Both the position numbers and the translations under genes were made by a program. Positions 7,540-16,951 of a DNA stretch of 64,000 nt are shown piece after piece. Within the stretch, counting starts at the first letter, position 1, and every line of letters starts with the position of its first letter. Source of the DNA: Armatimonadota bacterium (GTDB taxonomy: Bacteria > Armatimonadota > Fimbriimonadia > Fimbriimonadales > Fimbriimonadaceae); contig WGMG01000006.1 of the NCBI GenBank assembly GCA_016125185.1, forward strand, positions 1,674,001 through 1,738,000, read 5' to 3'. The notes beneath the pieces were generated by a model that was not told the origin of the DNA, did no database searches, and saw nothing but the letters and a program-made list of their open reading frames with translations.

Positions 7540-8925
7540 ATGACCGCAATCGTAGCCCCCCGCGACCTAGTGACCACCGTGCGCCCAAAGACGCAGAAAG
7601 GGACCTATTTCGTCCAAACCTGGGGCTGCCAAATGAACGAGGAAGACAGTGAGCAGATGGGGCTATACCTGGAGCAGATCGGCCTCGTCCGAACTGATTC
7701 CATCATCGAAGCCCAAGTCGTACTTTTGAATACCTGCTCGGTTCGAAAGAAGCCGGAAGACAAAGCTTTTTCGATGCTCGGTGAACTCGCCTTTGTGAAG
7801 CAGGCGCGCCCCGATGTCGTCATCGGCGTCTGCGGATGCATGGCCCAGCTTCGGGCAAAAGAAATTCGCCAGCGCGCACCCCATGTCGACTTCGTCATCG
7901 GCACCGGAAATCTGTCCGAAATACCGGCTCTTGTTCAAGAAGCCTTCATCGAGCGACGCTTCAAAACCCGTCTCGAGCTTCCAGAACGCAAAGGCGCCGT
8001 CGTCGAAGACCTCCCTCAACGCCACGTCGGACGCGAGGCCAAGCTGAAATCTTTCATTCCGATCCAGTACGGTTGCGACAAGTTCTGCACCTTCTGCATC
8101 GTCCCCACCACCCGTGGCCGTGAGCGCTCTCGCTCCACCGCCGACATCCTCGACGAAGTCAAGCGCCTCGCCGACACCGGCACCCGCGAAGTCACCCTCC
8201 TGGGTCAGACCGTCAACTCGTACGGCAAAAACATGCCCGAGGGCAAAGTTCCGTTCTCCGAGCTCCTGCGCCTCGTCGCCGAAGTCCCCGGAATCGAACG
8301 CATCCGCTTCACCTCGCCCTACCCGCGCGACTTCAGGAAGGACGTCATCGAAGCCATCCGCGACATTCCTCAGGTCATGGAGCACGTCCACATGCCCCTC
8401 CAAGCTGGCTCCGATAGCGAGTTGAAACGCATGAAGCGGCTCTACACGCTCGACAGCTTCAACGAAATCGTTTCCAAGATGCGCGAAGCCATCCCGTCGA
8501 TCGCGATCACCACCGACCTCATCGTCGGCTTCCCCGATGAGACCGACGAGGAGTTCCAAGCGACTCTCCAAGCCGTGCGCGACATCCGATTTGACGGCGC
8601 ATTCATGTTCGCCTACTCTCCTCGCCCCGGCACTCCCGCCGCCGACTGGGAAAACCAAATCCCCGCTCAGGTCAAAAAGGACCGGCTCAACGAACTCATT
8701 GCTTTGCAGAACTCAATCACGCAGGAAATCAATGCCCAGCAGGTCGGCCAAGAGTTCGAAGTTCTCATCGAGGGCCCGACCCCCAAGAACAAGTCGCTCA
8801 TGCAGGGCTATAGCCGCTGCTTCCGAATGATGCACTTCGAAGCCCCCACCGAACGCATCGGCCGCCTCGCCCGAGTCAAGGCCACCAAAAGCCACCAATG
8901 GGGCCTTACGGGCGAGCTAGTCTAA
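7540..8925 (+). CDS. miaB: tRNA-2-methylthio-N6-dimethylallyladenosine synthase MiaB
   Basis: A 461-residue radical-SAM methylthiotransferase acting on i6A37 of tRNA. The N-terminal UPF0004 domain has the three cluster-binding cysteines Cys30 (WGCQMN), Cys66 (NTCSVR) and Cys100 (CGCMAQ). The radical-SAM cluster is CDKFCTFC (Cys179, 183, 186), followed by PTTRGRERSR. A C-terminal TRAM domain (about 390-461) binds tRNA. NTCSVR and PTTRGRE favour MiaB over MtaB or RimO. It is divergent from the VKOR/MnmA operon, so two tRNA-modification enzymes share the intergenic region. Confidence 0.96.
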   Translation: MTAIVAPRDLVTTVRPKTQKGTYFVQTWGCQMNEEDSEQMGLYLEQIGLVRTDSIIEAQVVLLNTCSVRKKPEDKAFSMLGELAFVKQARPDVVIGVCGCMAQLRAKEIRQRAPHVDFVIGTGNLSEIPALVQEAFIERRFKTRLELPERKGAVVEDLPQRHVGREAKLKSFIPIQYGCDKFCTFCIVPTTRGRERSRSTADILDEVKRLADTGTREVTLLGQTVNSYGKNMPEGKVPFSELLRLVAEVPGIERIRFTSPYPRDFRKDVIEAIRDIPQVMEHVHMPLQAGSDSELKRMKRLYTLDSFNEIVSKMREAIPSIAITTDLIVGFPDETDEEFQATLQAVRDIRFDGAFMFAYSPRPGTPAADWENQIPAQVKKDRLNELIALQNSITQEINAQQVGQEFEVLIEGPTPKNKSLMQGYSRCFRMMHFEAPTERIGRLARVKATKSHQWGLTGELV

Positions 8926-8950
8926 GACTCTGCACTCTGCAAATTAGAGT

Positions 8951-10069
8951 CTAATCCGCCCCTTCGTAGTTCAGCAGATACACCATAAACGCGCTAAACA
9001 ACCCCGTCACGAAAATCTCGATCAGAACGATCAAGCCTGCTTCACGAGCTTTTCCGGTCGCGTCCCCGACAAAGCCAAACGCCAGACACGCGCAAAACAT
9101 ACATCGGATACAACTGATCACATACAGCCACTTCGAAATCGACATCCAGAAGTCGTTTCGCTGAAGGATGAAGATACAAGCCAGAACCTGAACGAACGCA
9201 ATGACGAGCGTAAACCCGCCGCCTGGCGTCGCCTGACTGCCCTCCACGAACACCATAATCCCCTGGAAGGCCGCGATCAACATACCGATCCAGCAGAGGA
9301 TGTTCAGCACAACCTCTTGCCACTCCGGCTTGTAGTCCGCCCCCGGCATCGCCTTGGACCGAATCACCATCTTGCAGTGCGGACACGTATGCACGCCGGC
9401 CATGATCTGCTGTTTGCAGAACGGGCACGCCTCAAACACGGAGGATGCGGCCGGAGCCATAGCCGGACCCGCCGCCGCGCTAACCGGCGGAGCCTCGGCG
9501 GGCAACTCCTTCAGCCTCGCCCGCATCGTATCCGAATTCTTCAACTGAGGTGGCAACAGTTCGGCGAACTGCCGCGCAGAATCTCCCCATCCGTTCTCAA
9601 CATAGATATTAAAGATCCGCATCGCAAGTTCCGCGTTGCCCATGTCGCGTTGCCAAGCTCCGTAAAGCCACTCGATTGCCTTCATGGGCGATTCCGGCTG
9701 GTCGCGGTCGGCCAAGGCCTTGCTCGTATTCAAATAGCCCATCTTCGCGCCCGGGTGGTTCGGGTCCAATCCCAGCGCCCGCTCGAAAGACGCACGCGCC
9801 CCTTCGGTCTGCCCATTCAAATTCATGGCGTTCCCGTAGGCGAAGGCAACCGTCGCATCGTTCGGCAAAAGCTGGGCCGCCGTCATCAGCAAATGCACGG
9901 CTTCTTGATACTTGCCCTGCCCCAAAAGCGCCATTCCATACACGCGCTGCGCTTGACCATCGGTTTCCCGAATTAAAATTGGCTGAACTAAGGCAATAAT
10001 TTCGTCATATTTCCGCTCGCCAAGTAAGCGGTTTGCCTCATCTATCTGAGACTGAAGGGAATCATCCAT
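8951..10069 (-). CDS. TPR-zinc ribbon membrane protein
   Basis: A 372-residue protein with an unusual domain order. Tetratricopeptide repeats occupy about 5-165, followed by an Ala/Pro linker. A zinc ribbon follows with Cys215, Cys218, Cys229 and Cys232 (CPFC...CPHC). Three or four membrane helices (about 252-275, 285-302, 312-335, 345-365) complete the chain. The TPR part would lie in the cytoplasm and suggests a scaffold role; no specific function is known. A TACAAT -10 box ends seven bases before the ATG with no ribosome site, so the mRNA is probably leaderless. Confidence 0.75.
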   Translation of the reverse strand: MDDSLQSQIDEANRLLGERKYDEIIALVQPILIRETDGQAQRVYGMALLGQGKYQEAVHLLMTAAQLLPNDATVAFAYGNAMNLNGQTEGARASFERALGLDPNHPGAKMGYLNTSKALADRDQPESPMKAIEWLYGAWQRDMGNAELAMRIFNIYVENGWGDSARQFAELLPPQLKNSDTMRARLKELPAEAPPVSAAAGPAMAPAASSVFEACPFCKQQIMAGVHTCPHCKMVIRSKAMPGADYKPEWQEVVLNILCWIGMLIAAFQGIMVFVEGSQATPGGGFTLVIAFVQVLACIFILQRNDFWMSISKWLYVISCIRCMFCACLAFGFVGDATGKAREAGLIVLIEIFVTGLFSAFMVYLLNYEGAD

Positions 10070-10111
10070 TCCGGCAATTGTAGCCGAATTCTGTTACGAA
10101 ACTTATAAAGA

Positions 10112-10438
10112 TCAGTAAGTATTCATGCTGGGATCGACGGTCGTCGCCCAACCGTTCATGCCTGTCTCAAGGTTGCGCACCCGCGTGTAGCCCTGCCCCA
10201 GCAAAAACTGTGTCGTTCGCCCACTTCGTCCACCCGTACGGCAGACCACCACAACGTCGCGATCCTTCGGAATCTCATCAAAGCGATCCTCGATTTCGCC
10301 CAGGGGGATATGCACGATATGAGGCAGAGCGCTGATGACCAGTTCATCCGGCTCTCGAACGTCCAGCAAATACAGGTCCGCCCCACCGGCGATTTCCGCC
10401 TGTAGCTCGATGGGCGTCAGCCCTGGTATATCCGACAT
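10112..10438 (-). CDS. Single-domain rhodanese-like protein
   Basis: A 108-residue rhodanese domain. The catalytic Cys66 sits in the loop CRTGGRSGR, typical of single-domain sulfurtransferases of the GlpE/PspE type. The N-terminal LLDVREPDEL segment is a second hallmark. Such proteins carry persulfide sulfur; the acceptor here is unknown. It follows recG by 15 bases, but a TAAAAT box in that gap, six bases before the ATG, would allow separate leaderless transcription. Confidence 0.92.
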   Translation of the reverse strand: MSDIPGLTPIELQAEIAGGADLYLLDVREPDELVISALPHIVHIPLGEIEDRFDEIPKDRDVVVVCRTGGRSGRTTQFLLGQGYTRVRNLETGMNGWATTVDPSMNTY

Positions 10439-10453
10439 GTCCGCATTTTACAG

Positions 10454-12658
10454 CTATGACACCGTAATCAGGGCTACATCTGATCGCCGTTGTTTCAGTT
10501 TTGTCCGCACTTTCGCCCACTCGGAACCGGACAGAGTCGGGTCGTCCTCGATGATTCGCATCGCCGCTTGCCGCGCGACCTCCAGTAGCTTCGAGTCTTG
10601 AACCAAGTCCGCAACCTTGAAGTCGAGCGAACCGCTTTGCTCGGTACCGGCAATATTTCCCGGTCCGCGGATATCCAAGTCCTCTTCGGCGATCCGAAAG
10701 CCGTCCGTCGTCGAAACCATCACATCCATTCGCTTCATCACATCCTCCGACTTCGTATCTGAAATCAAAATGCAGTACGACTGCGTCTCACCGCGCCCGA
10801 CTCGCCCCCGAAGCTGATGGAGCTGCGCTAAACCAAACCGATTTGCATCTTCAATCACCATCACCGAGGCGTTCGGCACGTCCACCCCAACCTCGATAAC
10901 CGTCGTCGCCACCAAAATCTGAAGCTCTCCGGCCCGAAACTGCTCCATCACAACGTCCTTGTCCGCCGACTTCATCTGACCGTGCAAAAGCCCAACCTTA
11001 AAGTCGATGAACACACCCGTCGAAAGCTGGCGGTACAGTTCCTCCGCCGCCTGCGCCATCATCTTCTCGTTTTCACTGACCATCGGGCAAACAAAGTAAG
11101 CCTGCCGCCCCTGGTCCACCAACTCTCGCACCTTGCTGTAAACCGAATCTCGTTGGAACGGCGGACGGTGATGCGTCTTGATCGGCTTTCGGCCCGGCGG
11201 CAATTGGTCGATGATCGACACATCGAGATCGCCGAACACCGTCATCGTGAGCGTGCGCGGGATCGGGGTCGCCGTCATCACCAAAACGTCCGGGTTGCCG
11301 TAGCCTTTATCCCGGATCGCCTTGCGCTGCAGCACCCCAAACCGGTGTTGCTCGTCCACCACCACGAAACCCAAACTCTGAAAAGTCACACCCTCCTGAA
11401 TCAAGGCGTGCGTTCCCACCGCGATCTGCGCACTCCCATTCTCAAGTCGCTGATAAGCGGCCTTCCGGTCACGACTGCCCAGCTTGCCCACCAAGAGTTC
11501 GACATGGATGCCGAGCGGCTCAAACAAACCCCGCAGGTTCTTAAAGTGCTGCTCGGCCAGAATCTCGGTCGGTGCCATCAGCGCGCATTGAAATCCGCTC
11601 CGTACCGCTGCCAGCAGACAGCACGCCGCCACTGCCGTCTTTCCCGCGCCAACGTCGCCCTGCACCAGCCGGTTCATGGGGCTGGGCAACGCCATATCCG
11701 CAAACACCTCTCGAATCACTCGGTCCTGCGCATCCGTCAGCGTAAACGGCAACATCCGTCCGATCTGCGTCCACAGCGGCTCGCCCTCTCGCTTCTTCGC
11801 TTCTTCCTCAAAAAACAGGTCCTGCGGCACCATCTGGTCCGCCGTCCGCTTCGCCCGCTTGTCTTCTTTCACCATCAGTGGAGCCGGACGCTCCACCGTT
11901 TTTCCGGCCTCCAACTCCCGAATCGGAAACGCGATGCCAAGCTCCTGCTGGGTTTCGGCCCTCCGCATCGCCAATTCCAACTGCATGTACAAAAACTCTT
12001 CGAAAACAATTCGGCGACGGGCCAACAGCCGCGTCTCTTCGCTCTCGGGATGATGAATCTGCTGCAGGCACCACTGTAGGTCGCGAAGTTTCTGCGACCG
12101 AAGCAGACTCTCGGGCAAAGGATCGTCGACGAACTGCAATGCCGTCGCTAGCGCCGACTCGGCCGCCCGCCGCGCCACCTTCTGCGGCAACCCTTCGGTC
12201 AGCGGATACACCGGCACAATCTGCGCAAAGGCGTCCGCTTCGTCCTCATCGTCGATCGCTTCCCACTCTGGCGATGAAATCTCATAGAGGTTCGTCCCCG
12301 ACTTCACCAATCCGTAGGCGATGATCTGCCGCGCATCGTCGAGTTGCTTCTTCAGCCAGGGTTGGTTGAACCAAGTCAGCGTGATCGCCCCCGAAGAGTC
12401 CTCGACGATCGCCCGCAGCAACACCCGCCCCTTCCCGATTGGACGCGACTCAACCCGCCGCACTCGACCGATGATGGTCACCACTTGTCCTGGTCGCGCC
12501 CGGGCAATCGGTGGAATATCGCGCCGGTCCTGATACCGCCGCGGCAGGTGAAACAGCACGTCTTCCGCCGTCTCAATCCCAATCTTCTTGTAGATCTGGG
12601 CAAACCGAGGGCCCACGCCCTTCAGAAACTGAACTTCGGTTGCCAACCCCTGACTCAT
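10454..12658 (-). CDS. recG: ATP-dependent DNA helicase RecG
   Basis: A 734-residue replication-fork remodelling helicase. The N-terminal wedge/OB domain (about 1-180) contains GVGPRFAQIYKKIGI and the RRYQDRR region. Helicase motifs are Walker A GDVGAGKT (about 335), DEQHRFG (about 433), TATPIPRT and QLRGRVGRG (about 619). The C-terminus carries the RecG-specific TEQSG segment. Length and motif order match the family. It lies between the dNTPase and the rhodanese, all leftward. Confidence 0.96.
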   Translation of the reverse strand: MSQGLATEVQFLKGVGPRFAQIYKKIGIETAEDVLFHLPRRYQDRRDIPPIARARPGQVVTIIGRVRRVESRPIGKGRVLLRAIVEDSSGAITLTWFNQPWLKKQLDDARQIIAYGLVKSGTNLYEISSPEWEAIDDEDEADAFAQIVPVYPLTEGLPQKVARRAAESALATALQFVDDPLPESLLRSQKLRDLQWCLQQIHHPESEETRLLARRRIVFEEFLYMQLELAMRRAETQQELGIAFPIRELEAGKTVERPAPLMVKEDKRAKRTADQMVPQDLFFEEEAKKREGEPLWTQIGRMLPFTLTDAQDRVIREVFADMALPSPMNRLVQGDVGAGKTAVAACCLLAAVRSGFQCALMAPTEILAEQHFKNLRGLFEPLGIHVELLVGKLGSRDRKAAYQRLENGSAQIAVGTHALIQEGVTFQSLGFVVVDEQHRFGVLQRKAIRDKGYGNPDVLVMTATPIPRTLTMTVFGDLDVSIIDQLPPGRKPIKTHHRPPFQRDSVYSKVRELVDQGRQAYFVCPMVSENEKMMAQAAEELYRQLSTGVFIDFKVGLLHGQMKSADKDVVMEQFRAGELQILVATTVIEVGVDVPNASVMVIEDANRFGLAQLHQLRGRVGRGETQSYCILISDTKSEDVMKRMDVMVSTTDGFRIAEEDLDIRGPGNIAGTEQSGSLDFKVADLVQDSKLLEVARQAAMRIIEDDPTLSGSEWAKVRTKLKQRRSDVALITVS

Positions 12659-12686
12659 GCCTTTTTACTAGACGTATGACGATTGG

Positions 12687-13760
12687 TTATCGTCGCTCCC
12701 ATGCCGCCGGCAACTTCAATGCCTCGTACGTTTCGATTGCAAAGCGATCCGTCATGCCTGCAATATAGTCCACCGCGCCACGCAATCCAACATACCCTTC
12801 TGGCAATTCGCCCTCTTGGACAAAGTGGTCGAAAAGCTCCTTCACCAGGTTCACGGCTTTCTCCACGTCCGGGAAAACCACGGGGTAACGGAGGTACACG
12901 TTCTCAAACATCCACTCCTTCAATCCGTTCATCTTCGCCACCAGTGGCCGCGAAACCCGAACGTAAGGCTGGTCGAGGCTCTGCGTGATCACGTCCTCCA
13001 CCAAAATCCCGATCCGACTCGAATATGTCGTTCCCAGCGCATCGAACTCCGAAGGAACCGAGTCGATCATCCCCGACCGCAAGGCATCGTCGATGTCGTG
13101 ATTCAAATACGCGATTCGGTCGCTGATCTTCACGACGCCTGCCTCCAGACTCGAAATAGGCTCATCGTCCGCCGAAAGGTCCTTCCGGCCCTTGCTGTGG
13201 CCACCGATCCCCATTCGAACCTCCTCCGTCAGGTTCAAATTCTCCAAAACGTCTACGATCCGCAACGACTGCTCATAGTGGCGAAAGTGTCTCGGCTCGT
13301 CCACTTTCGCAACTCCCAACGGGAGTTCGTCTTGGTGCAGATTGACTGTCTCCCCTTTCTGAGCCCAATACGCCTGGATAGCCTCGTCCAGTGCCCGCTC
13401 GCCAGCATGCCCAAATGGAGAATGCCCCACGTCGTGCCCCAAGGCGATCGCCTCGATCAGATCTTCGTTCAAGCGCAAAGCCCTTCCGATGGTCCGGGCG
13501 ATCTGCGCCACCTCCAGCGTATGCGTCAATCGCGTGCGATAGTGGTCGCCTAAAGGATCGATGAAAACCTGCGTCTTGTGCTTCAACCGCCGAAACGACT
13601 TGGAATGCAAAATCCGGTCGCGATCCCGCTGAAAGCAGGTTCGAACCGCGTCAGGATAGATCGCCAATTGACGTCCCAAGCTCTCCGACGCCTTCGTGGC
13701 GAAAGGAGAAAGAATCTGAGCTTCGCGCGCCTCGATTTGCTCGCGGATAGATTGGGACAC
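12687..13760 (-). CDS. dgt: dGTPase-like HD-domain dNTP triphosphohydrolase
   Basis: A 357-residue HD-superfamily enzyme expected to split dNTPs into deoxynucleoside and triphosphate. Metal ligands are visible: His80 in RLTHTLEVAQIA, the HD pair His109-Asp110 in GHDVGHSPFGH, and a later Asp in the NHDIDDALR segment. The N-terminal RDRDRILHSKSFRRLKHKTQVF is the family signature. The start is GTG. Relatives of this short type are often called deoxyguanosinetriphosphate triphosphohydrolase-like, and the true nucleotide preference is open. It sits 28 bases upstream of recG and 36 bases after fliD. Confidence 0.93.
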   Translation of the reverse strand: MSQSIREQIEAREAQILSPFATKASESLGRQLAIYPDAVRTCFQRDRDRILHSKSFRRLKHKTQVFIDPLGDHYRTRLTHTLEVAQIARTIGRALRLNEDLIEAIALGHDVGHSPFGHAGERALDEAIQAYWAQKGETVNLHQDELPLGVAKVDEPRHFRHYEQSLRIVDVLENLNLTEEVRMGIGGHSKGRKDLSADDEPISSLEAGVVKISDRIAYLNHDIDDALRSGMIDSVPSEFDALGTTYSSRIGILVEDVITQSLDQPYVRVSRPLVAKMNGLKEWMFENVYLRYPVVFPDVEKAVNLVKELFDHFVQEGELPEGYVGLRGAVDYIAGMTDRFAIETYEALKLPAAWERR

Positions 13761-13796
13761 GAGTCAAAGACGAAACGCATCGCCGGAAAGAACCGA

Positions 13797-16064
13797 CTAC
13801 TTGGTAGTAGCGGAACTCAGCAGAGCCGAAAGCGAGTTGCCCTGCGATTGAAGCTGAGAAATCTTGTCTTCCATCGCCGCAAACTGGTCGCGAAGCTCGG
13901 TCGCCTTGTCTTCAGCGCGCTTATTGATGGCGTCGATCTGCGTCTGAAGTTCGTCAGCCTGGTCGCGAATGCTCTTCGCACTCGTCACCGTCAAGCCGTT
14001 CGTGTAGTCGGTATAAACGTTCAGCAGCTTGTTCAGCACGCCGTTCAAGCCCGAAGTAAAGTTCACCGACCCTACCAGACCCGTGGTCGTGCCCGAATAC
14101 TGAATCTGCAAACCCTTCGCCACCGTGTTCGTGGTGTCACCGGTCAAAAACTGTCCGACACCCGTTGCTGCTTGCCCGGCGATGGTGCCCGCAACGTCCA
14201 GACCGTCCGAGAGTGTTCCTGCCGAGAAGCCGACGCCCGAGTTGTCCGAAGTCGGCGACTGGTTACTAACCAGGGTAAATCGTCCGTTCGTCCCGTACTT
14301 CTTGCTGTCGACTTGCAGCTTTCCGCCGTTGTCGCTGGCAACCAGCGAATCCTTCAGCCGGGGGTCGCTATTAATCTTGTTGACGATGTCCGCCATGGTC
14401 GAGCCGATGTCGATGGTGATATCCACCGAACCGTTCGAAAACATACTTCCGGCAAAGGTCAGCTTCTCGGAAGTCGTGTTGGCCGTCGTCTTCGTCGTCC
14501 CTGCGATGTATTGCGACTTGGTGGCCGCCTGAGTGATGTTTATATCGTAGTTGCCCGTGCTCGACGTTAGCGTGTCGCTGGTACTCGAAACGTATCCAAG
14601 GCTTCCCGAAGTGGTCGTGCCAAAGTTCTGGAAGATGCGCTGCACCCCCACCGGGTCAGCCGAAATTGCCGCCTGAAGCTTAGTGTCGTCGACCGTCATG
14701 TTGCCCGTTGTGTCCAGGCCAAAACCGATGTCGATCAGGTTCTTGTAGGTTCCCGTCAGGCCCGGGACGTTGCTCATCAACGCGGAGTGAACCGAAGACT
14801 GATACTGCTGGACTAAGCTGTCGCCGAATAGCGGCCCGGTCGCGTAAGTCGAGGCATCGAACTGACTGTATTGGTTGATGAACGCTCCAACCTGGTTATA
14901 AGCCGTCATCACGCCCTTTACTCGCTCGGCAACCGCGCTCGCGTCGCTCGTCAGGTTGATGGTCGATGTCACCGGAGTGGTCGAATCCGCCTTCAAAAGC
15001 GTGACTGTCGCACCAGCGATAACATCCGTGATCGTGTTCGTCGCGCTCGTCAAGTTGACGTTGTCGATGGAATACTGCGCATCCTGAGCCTGGACCAGTT
15101 CGTTGGTCGGGTTGTTCTGCAGAATGCCGAGCGCCGCCAGGGTGTTACCGCTATCCGTAAAGGTCGGTGTCGAACTGGAACCCACAACCTGAAGCTGGTA
15201 GGAAGTGACGCCCGCGTTCTGAACCGCGACCACACTCGCCGTTGCGCCCGTCGATGCCGAGTTAATCTTGTCCGCGACGTCCTGAAGGGTATCGGTCGAG
15301 AGATCGACCGTCACACCGACGCCGTTGACCTGAAAAGTCTGGCTTGAAAGCCCCGAAGCGCCGACCATGCTGCCGACAGCCGTCGAAGAGGACGTCATCT
15401 GCGATCCTACTGCGCCGTTCGTCATCGTCTGCCGAATCGAACTCGTGCCCGAAAGAATGCCGATAGACGAAAGCAAGTTGCCGGTCAGATCAGCCAACTG
15501 CGGCTTGTTCTGAAGTCCCGTCTGAGAAGACGTAAAGGTGAGGTAGGCCTGGTTAGCGCCGCCGTTGATAACGCCCGCACTCACGCCGACGTTCAGAGCA
15601 TTAACTTTGCTCGCGATGGACTGAAGCGAATCGGTCGCATCGACCGTCACCACTTTGCCATTAACCACGAACTGGCCCGTCTGGCCGAGAGCCGTCGAAG
15701 TCGAAGCTTGCGCCGCCGAAGAAATCTTTTCCGCTTGCGCCAGCTTGGAAACTTTAAGGGTGTAGCTGCCTGGCTGGGTACCCGTTGAAGTCGTGACCGA
15801 AAGGACGGAAGTGTCGGTAACCCCAACGCTCACCGCCTGAAAGGCTGTCGTGGTATTGAGGGCATTAACCGCCTGCGCAAGCCCAGATATCTGACCTTTG
15901 AACGAGTCGTATAGGTCGGCTTTCTGCTGAAGCGTTTTCTGTTGTTGAGTCAGACGCGAGATCGAGCTGGTTTCGACCGCCACCAACTTCTGAATAATGC
16001 CTTCAGTATCCAGACCGCTGGCGATGCCACCAAATGTAATTCCCGACGTACTGCTCGTAGCCAT
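13797..16064 (-). CDS. fliD: Flagellar filament cap protein FliD
   Basis: A 755-residue protein. The N-terminus has the FliD signature FGGIASGLDTEGIIQKLVAVE, followed by a coiled coil (35-70) and the FliD_N domain. The centre is a long Ser/Thr/Gly-rich set of variable beta domains (about 120-600). FliD_C and a heptad coiled coil with RDQADELQTQIDAINKR lie at about 640-750. FliD caps the growing filament and helps flagellin fold as it exits. The chain is longer than the usual 450-500 residues because the exposed middle domains are enlarged. GAGGGA is its ribosome site, and it follows the HDOD gene by 11 bases. Confidence 0.95.
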   Translation of the reverse strand: MATSSTSGITFGGIASGLDTEGIIQKLVAVETSSISRLTQQQKTLQQKADLYDSFKGQISGLAQAVNALNTTTAFQAVSVGVTDTSVLSVTTSTGTQPGSYTLKVSKLAQAEKISSAAQASTSTALGQTGQFVVNGKVVTVDATDSLQSIASKVNALNVGVSAGVINGGANQAYLTFTSSQTGLQNKPQLADLTGNLLSSIGILSGTSSIRQTMTNGAVGSQMTSSSTAVGSMVGASGLSSQTFQVNGVGVTVDLSTDTLQDVADKINSASTGATASVVAVQNAGVTSYQLQVVGSSSTPTFTDSGNTLAALGILQNNPTNELVQAQDAQYSIDNVNLTSATNTITDVIAGATVTLLKADSTTPVTSTINLTSDASAVAERVKGVMTAYNQVGAFINQYSQFDASTYATGPLFGDSLVQQYQSSVHSALMSNVPGLTGTYKNLIDIGFGLDTTGNMTVDDTKLQAAISADPVGVQRIFQNFGTTTSGSLGYVSSTSDTLTSSTGNYDINITQAATKSQYIAGTTKTTANTTSEKLTFAGSMFSNGSVDITIDIGSTMADIVNKINSDPRLKDSLVASDNGGKLQVDSKKYGTNGRFTLVSNQSPTSDNSGVGFSAGTLSDGLDVAGTIAGQAATGVGQFLTGDTTNTVAKGLQIQYSGTTTGLVGSVNFTSGLNGVLNKLLNVYTDYTNGLTVTSAKSIRDQADELQTQIDAINKRAEDKATELRDQFAAMEDKISQLQSQGNSLSALLSSATTK

Positions 16065-16075
16065 CTATTCCCTCG

Positions 16076-16951
16076 TTAAGCCGCCATCATGCCGTAGATT
16101 TGGCTCGCCTCATCAACTTTCTTCCGCACTTCTTCACCGATCTCATGGACGATTTCGGAGGTTAGGCCCAAAGTCTCGATCAATTGCGGGGCGAGCGGCC
16201 CGATGGGTCCTTTATTGTCGTAATAGAACGATTTGTTCATCCAATCCGCCACCGCTAAAATCGCAACCGTGATCGAAATCTCACCACTGTCGAACGGACC
16301 TTCGTGCAGTCGGATTCCTTCGACGATTTTCTCGGGAAGCTCCCATTTGTCCGCGACGATCGCGCCGACTCCGGCGTGCGTATCGCCGAGGAACAGAAAC
16401 TCTTCTTCCTCGTAGCTGTTGCAGTTCTGGCAGGCTCGAAGCACAAGCTTCTGGTACGTCTGCTTGAAATTGCAGTAGAAGAACATGCGTCCGACATCGT
16501 GCAGAATGCCGATGGTCGCAATCTCGTCCGCTTGCTTGCGGTCCACGTTCAGCTTGGAGCACAGAGCTGTACAGGCCGCTGCAGTGGCAAACGAATGCTG
16601 CCAAAATCGGCGCATACCGTCTGCATCGACCGGTCCCTTCGACGAGAAAGCCGCGATCGAGCCGACGCTCAGGGTAATAGTGCGTACCTGCTGGATGCCC
16701 AAGATCAAAACCGCCTGACCTACGCTGGTGACTTGTCGCGAAAGGCCGTAATAGGCCGAGTTCACGATGCGAAGCACCTTGGAGGCCAAAGCCTGATCGC
16801 CAGAGATAATCTGGTCGATACGGTGCATGTCGGGTTCCTGACGATTGGTTTCGTCGAGAACCTTGGCAACTGCCGTAGGCAACGGCGGGAGTTCCTTGAG
16901 CGACTGCTCAAGCCTTTTCCGGATAACTAGCGCTTCTGCATCAATGACCAT
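16076..16951 (-). CDS. HDOD-domain signalling protein
   Basis: A 291-residue HDOD protein (an HD-GYP relative without a clear catalytic metal site). The domain opens with LKELPPLPTAVAKVL and contains the typical SGDQALASKVLRIVNSAYYG segment, a QAVLILG stretch and a later LHDVGR with a following C-terminal helical part. HDOD proteins act in bacterial signal networks, often beside chemotaxis or flagellar genes as here. I chose the ATG at 16949-16951: it overlaps the cheA stop by 11 bases and has GAGGT upstream. A TTG eight codons earlier (16975) lacks a ribosome site. Its place between cheA and fliD points to a motility-related role. Confidence 0.9.
   Translation of the reverse strand: MVIDAEALVIRKRLEQSLKELPPLPTAVAKVLDETNRQEPDMHRIDQIISGDQALASKVLRIVNSAYYGLSRQVTSVGQAVLILGIQQVRTITLSVGSIAAFSSKGPVDADGMRRFWQHSFATAAACTALCSKLNVDRKQADEIATIGILHDVGRMFFYCNFKQTYQKLVLRACQNCNSYEEEEFLFLGDTHAGVGAIVADKWELPEKIVEGIRLHEGPFDSGEISITVAILAVADWMNKSFYYDNKGPIGPLAPQLIETLGLTSEIVHEIGEEVRKKVDEASQIYGMMAA

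Noticed and set aside
7663-8658. 331-codon antisense frame opposite miaB
   Set aside because: Shadow of the miaB codon pattern; miaB motifs are intact and the antisense product matches nothing.
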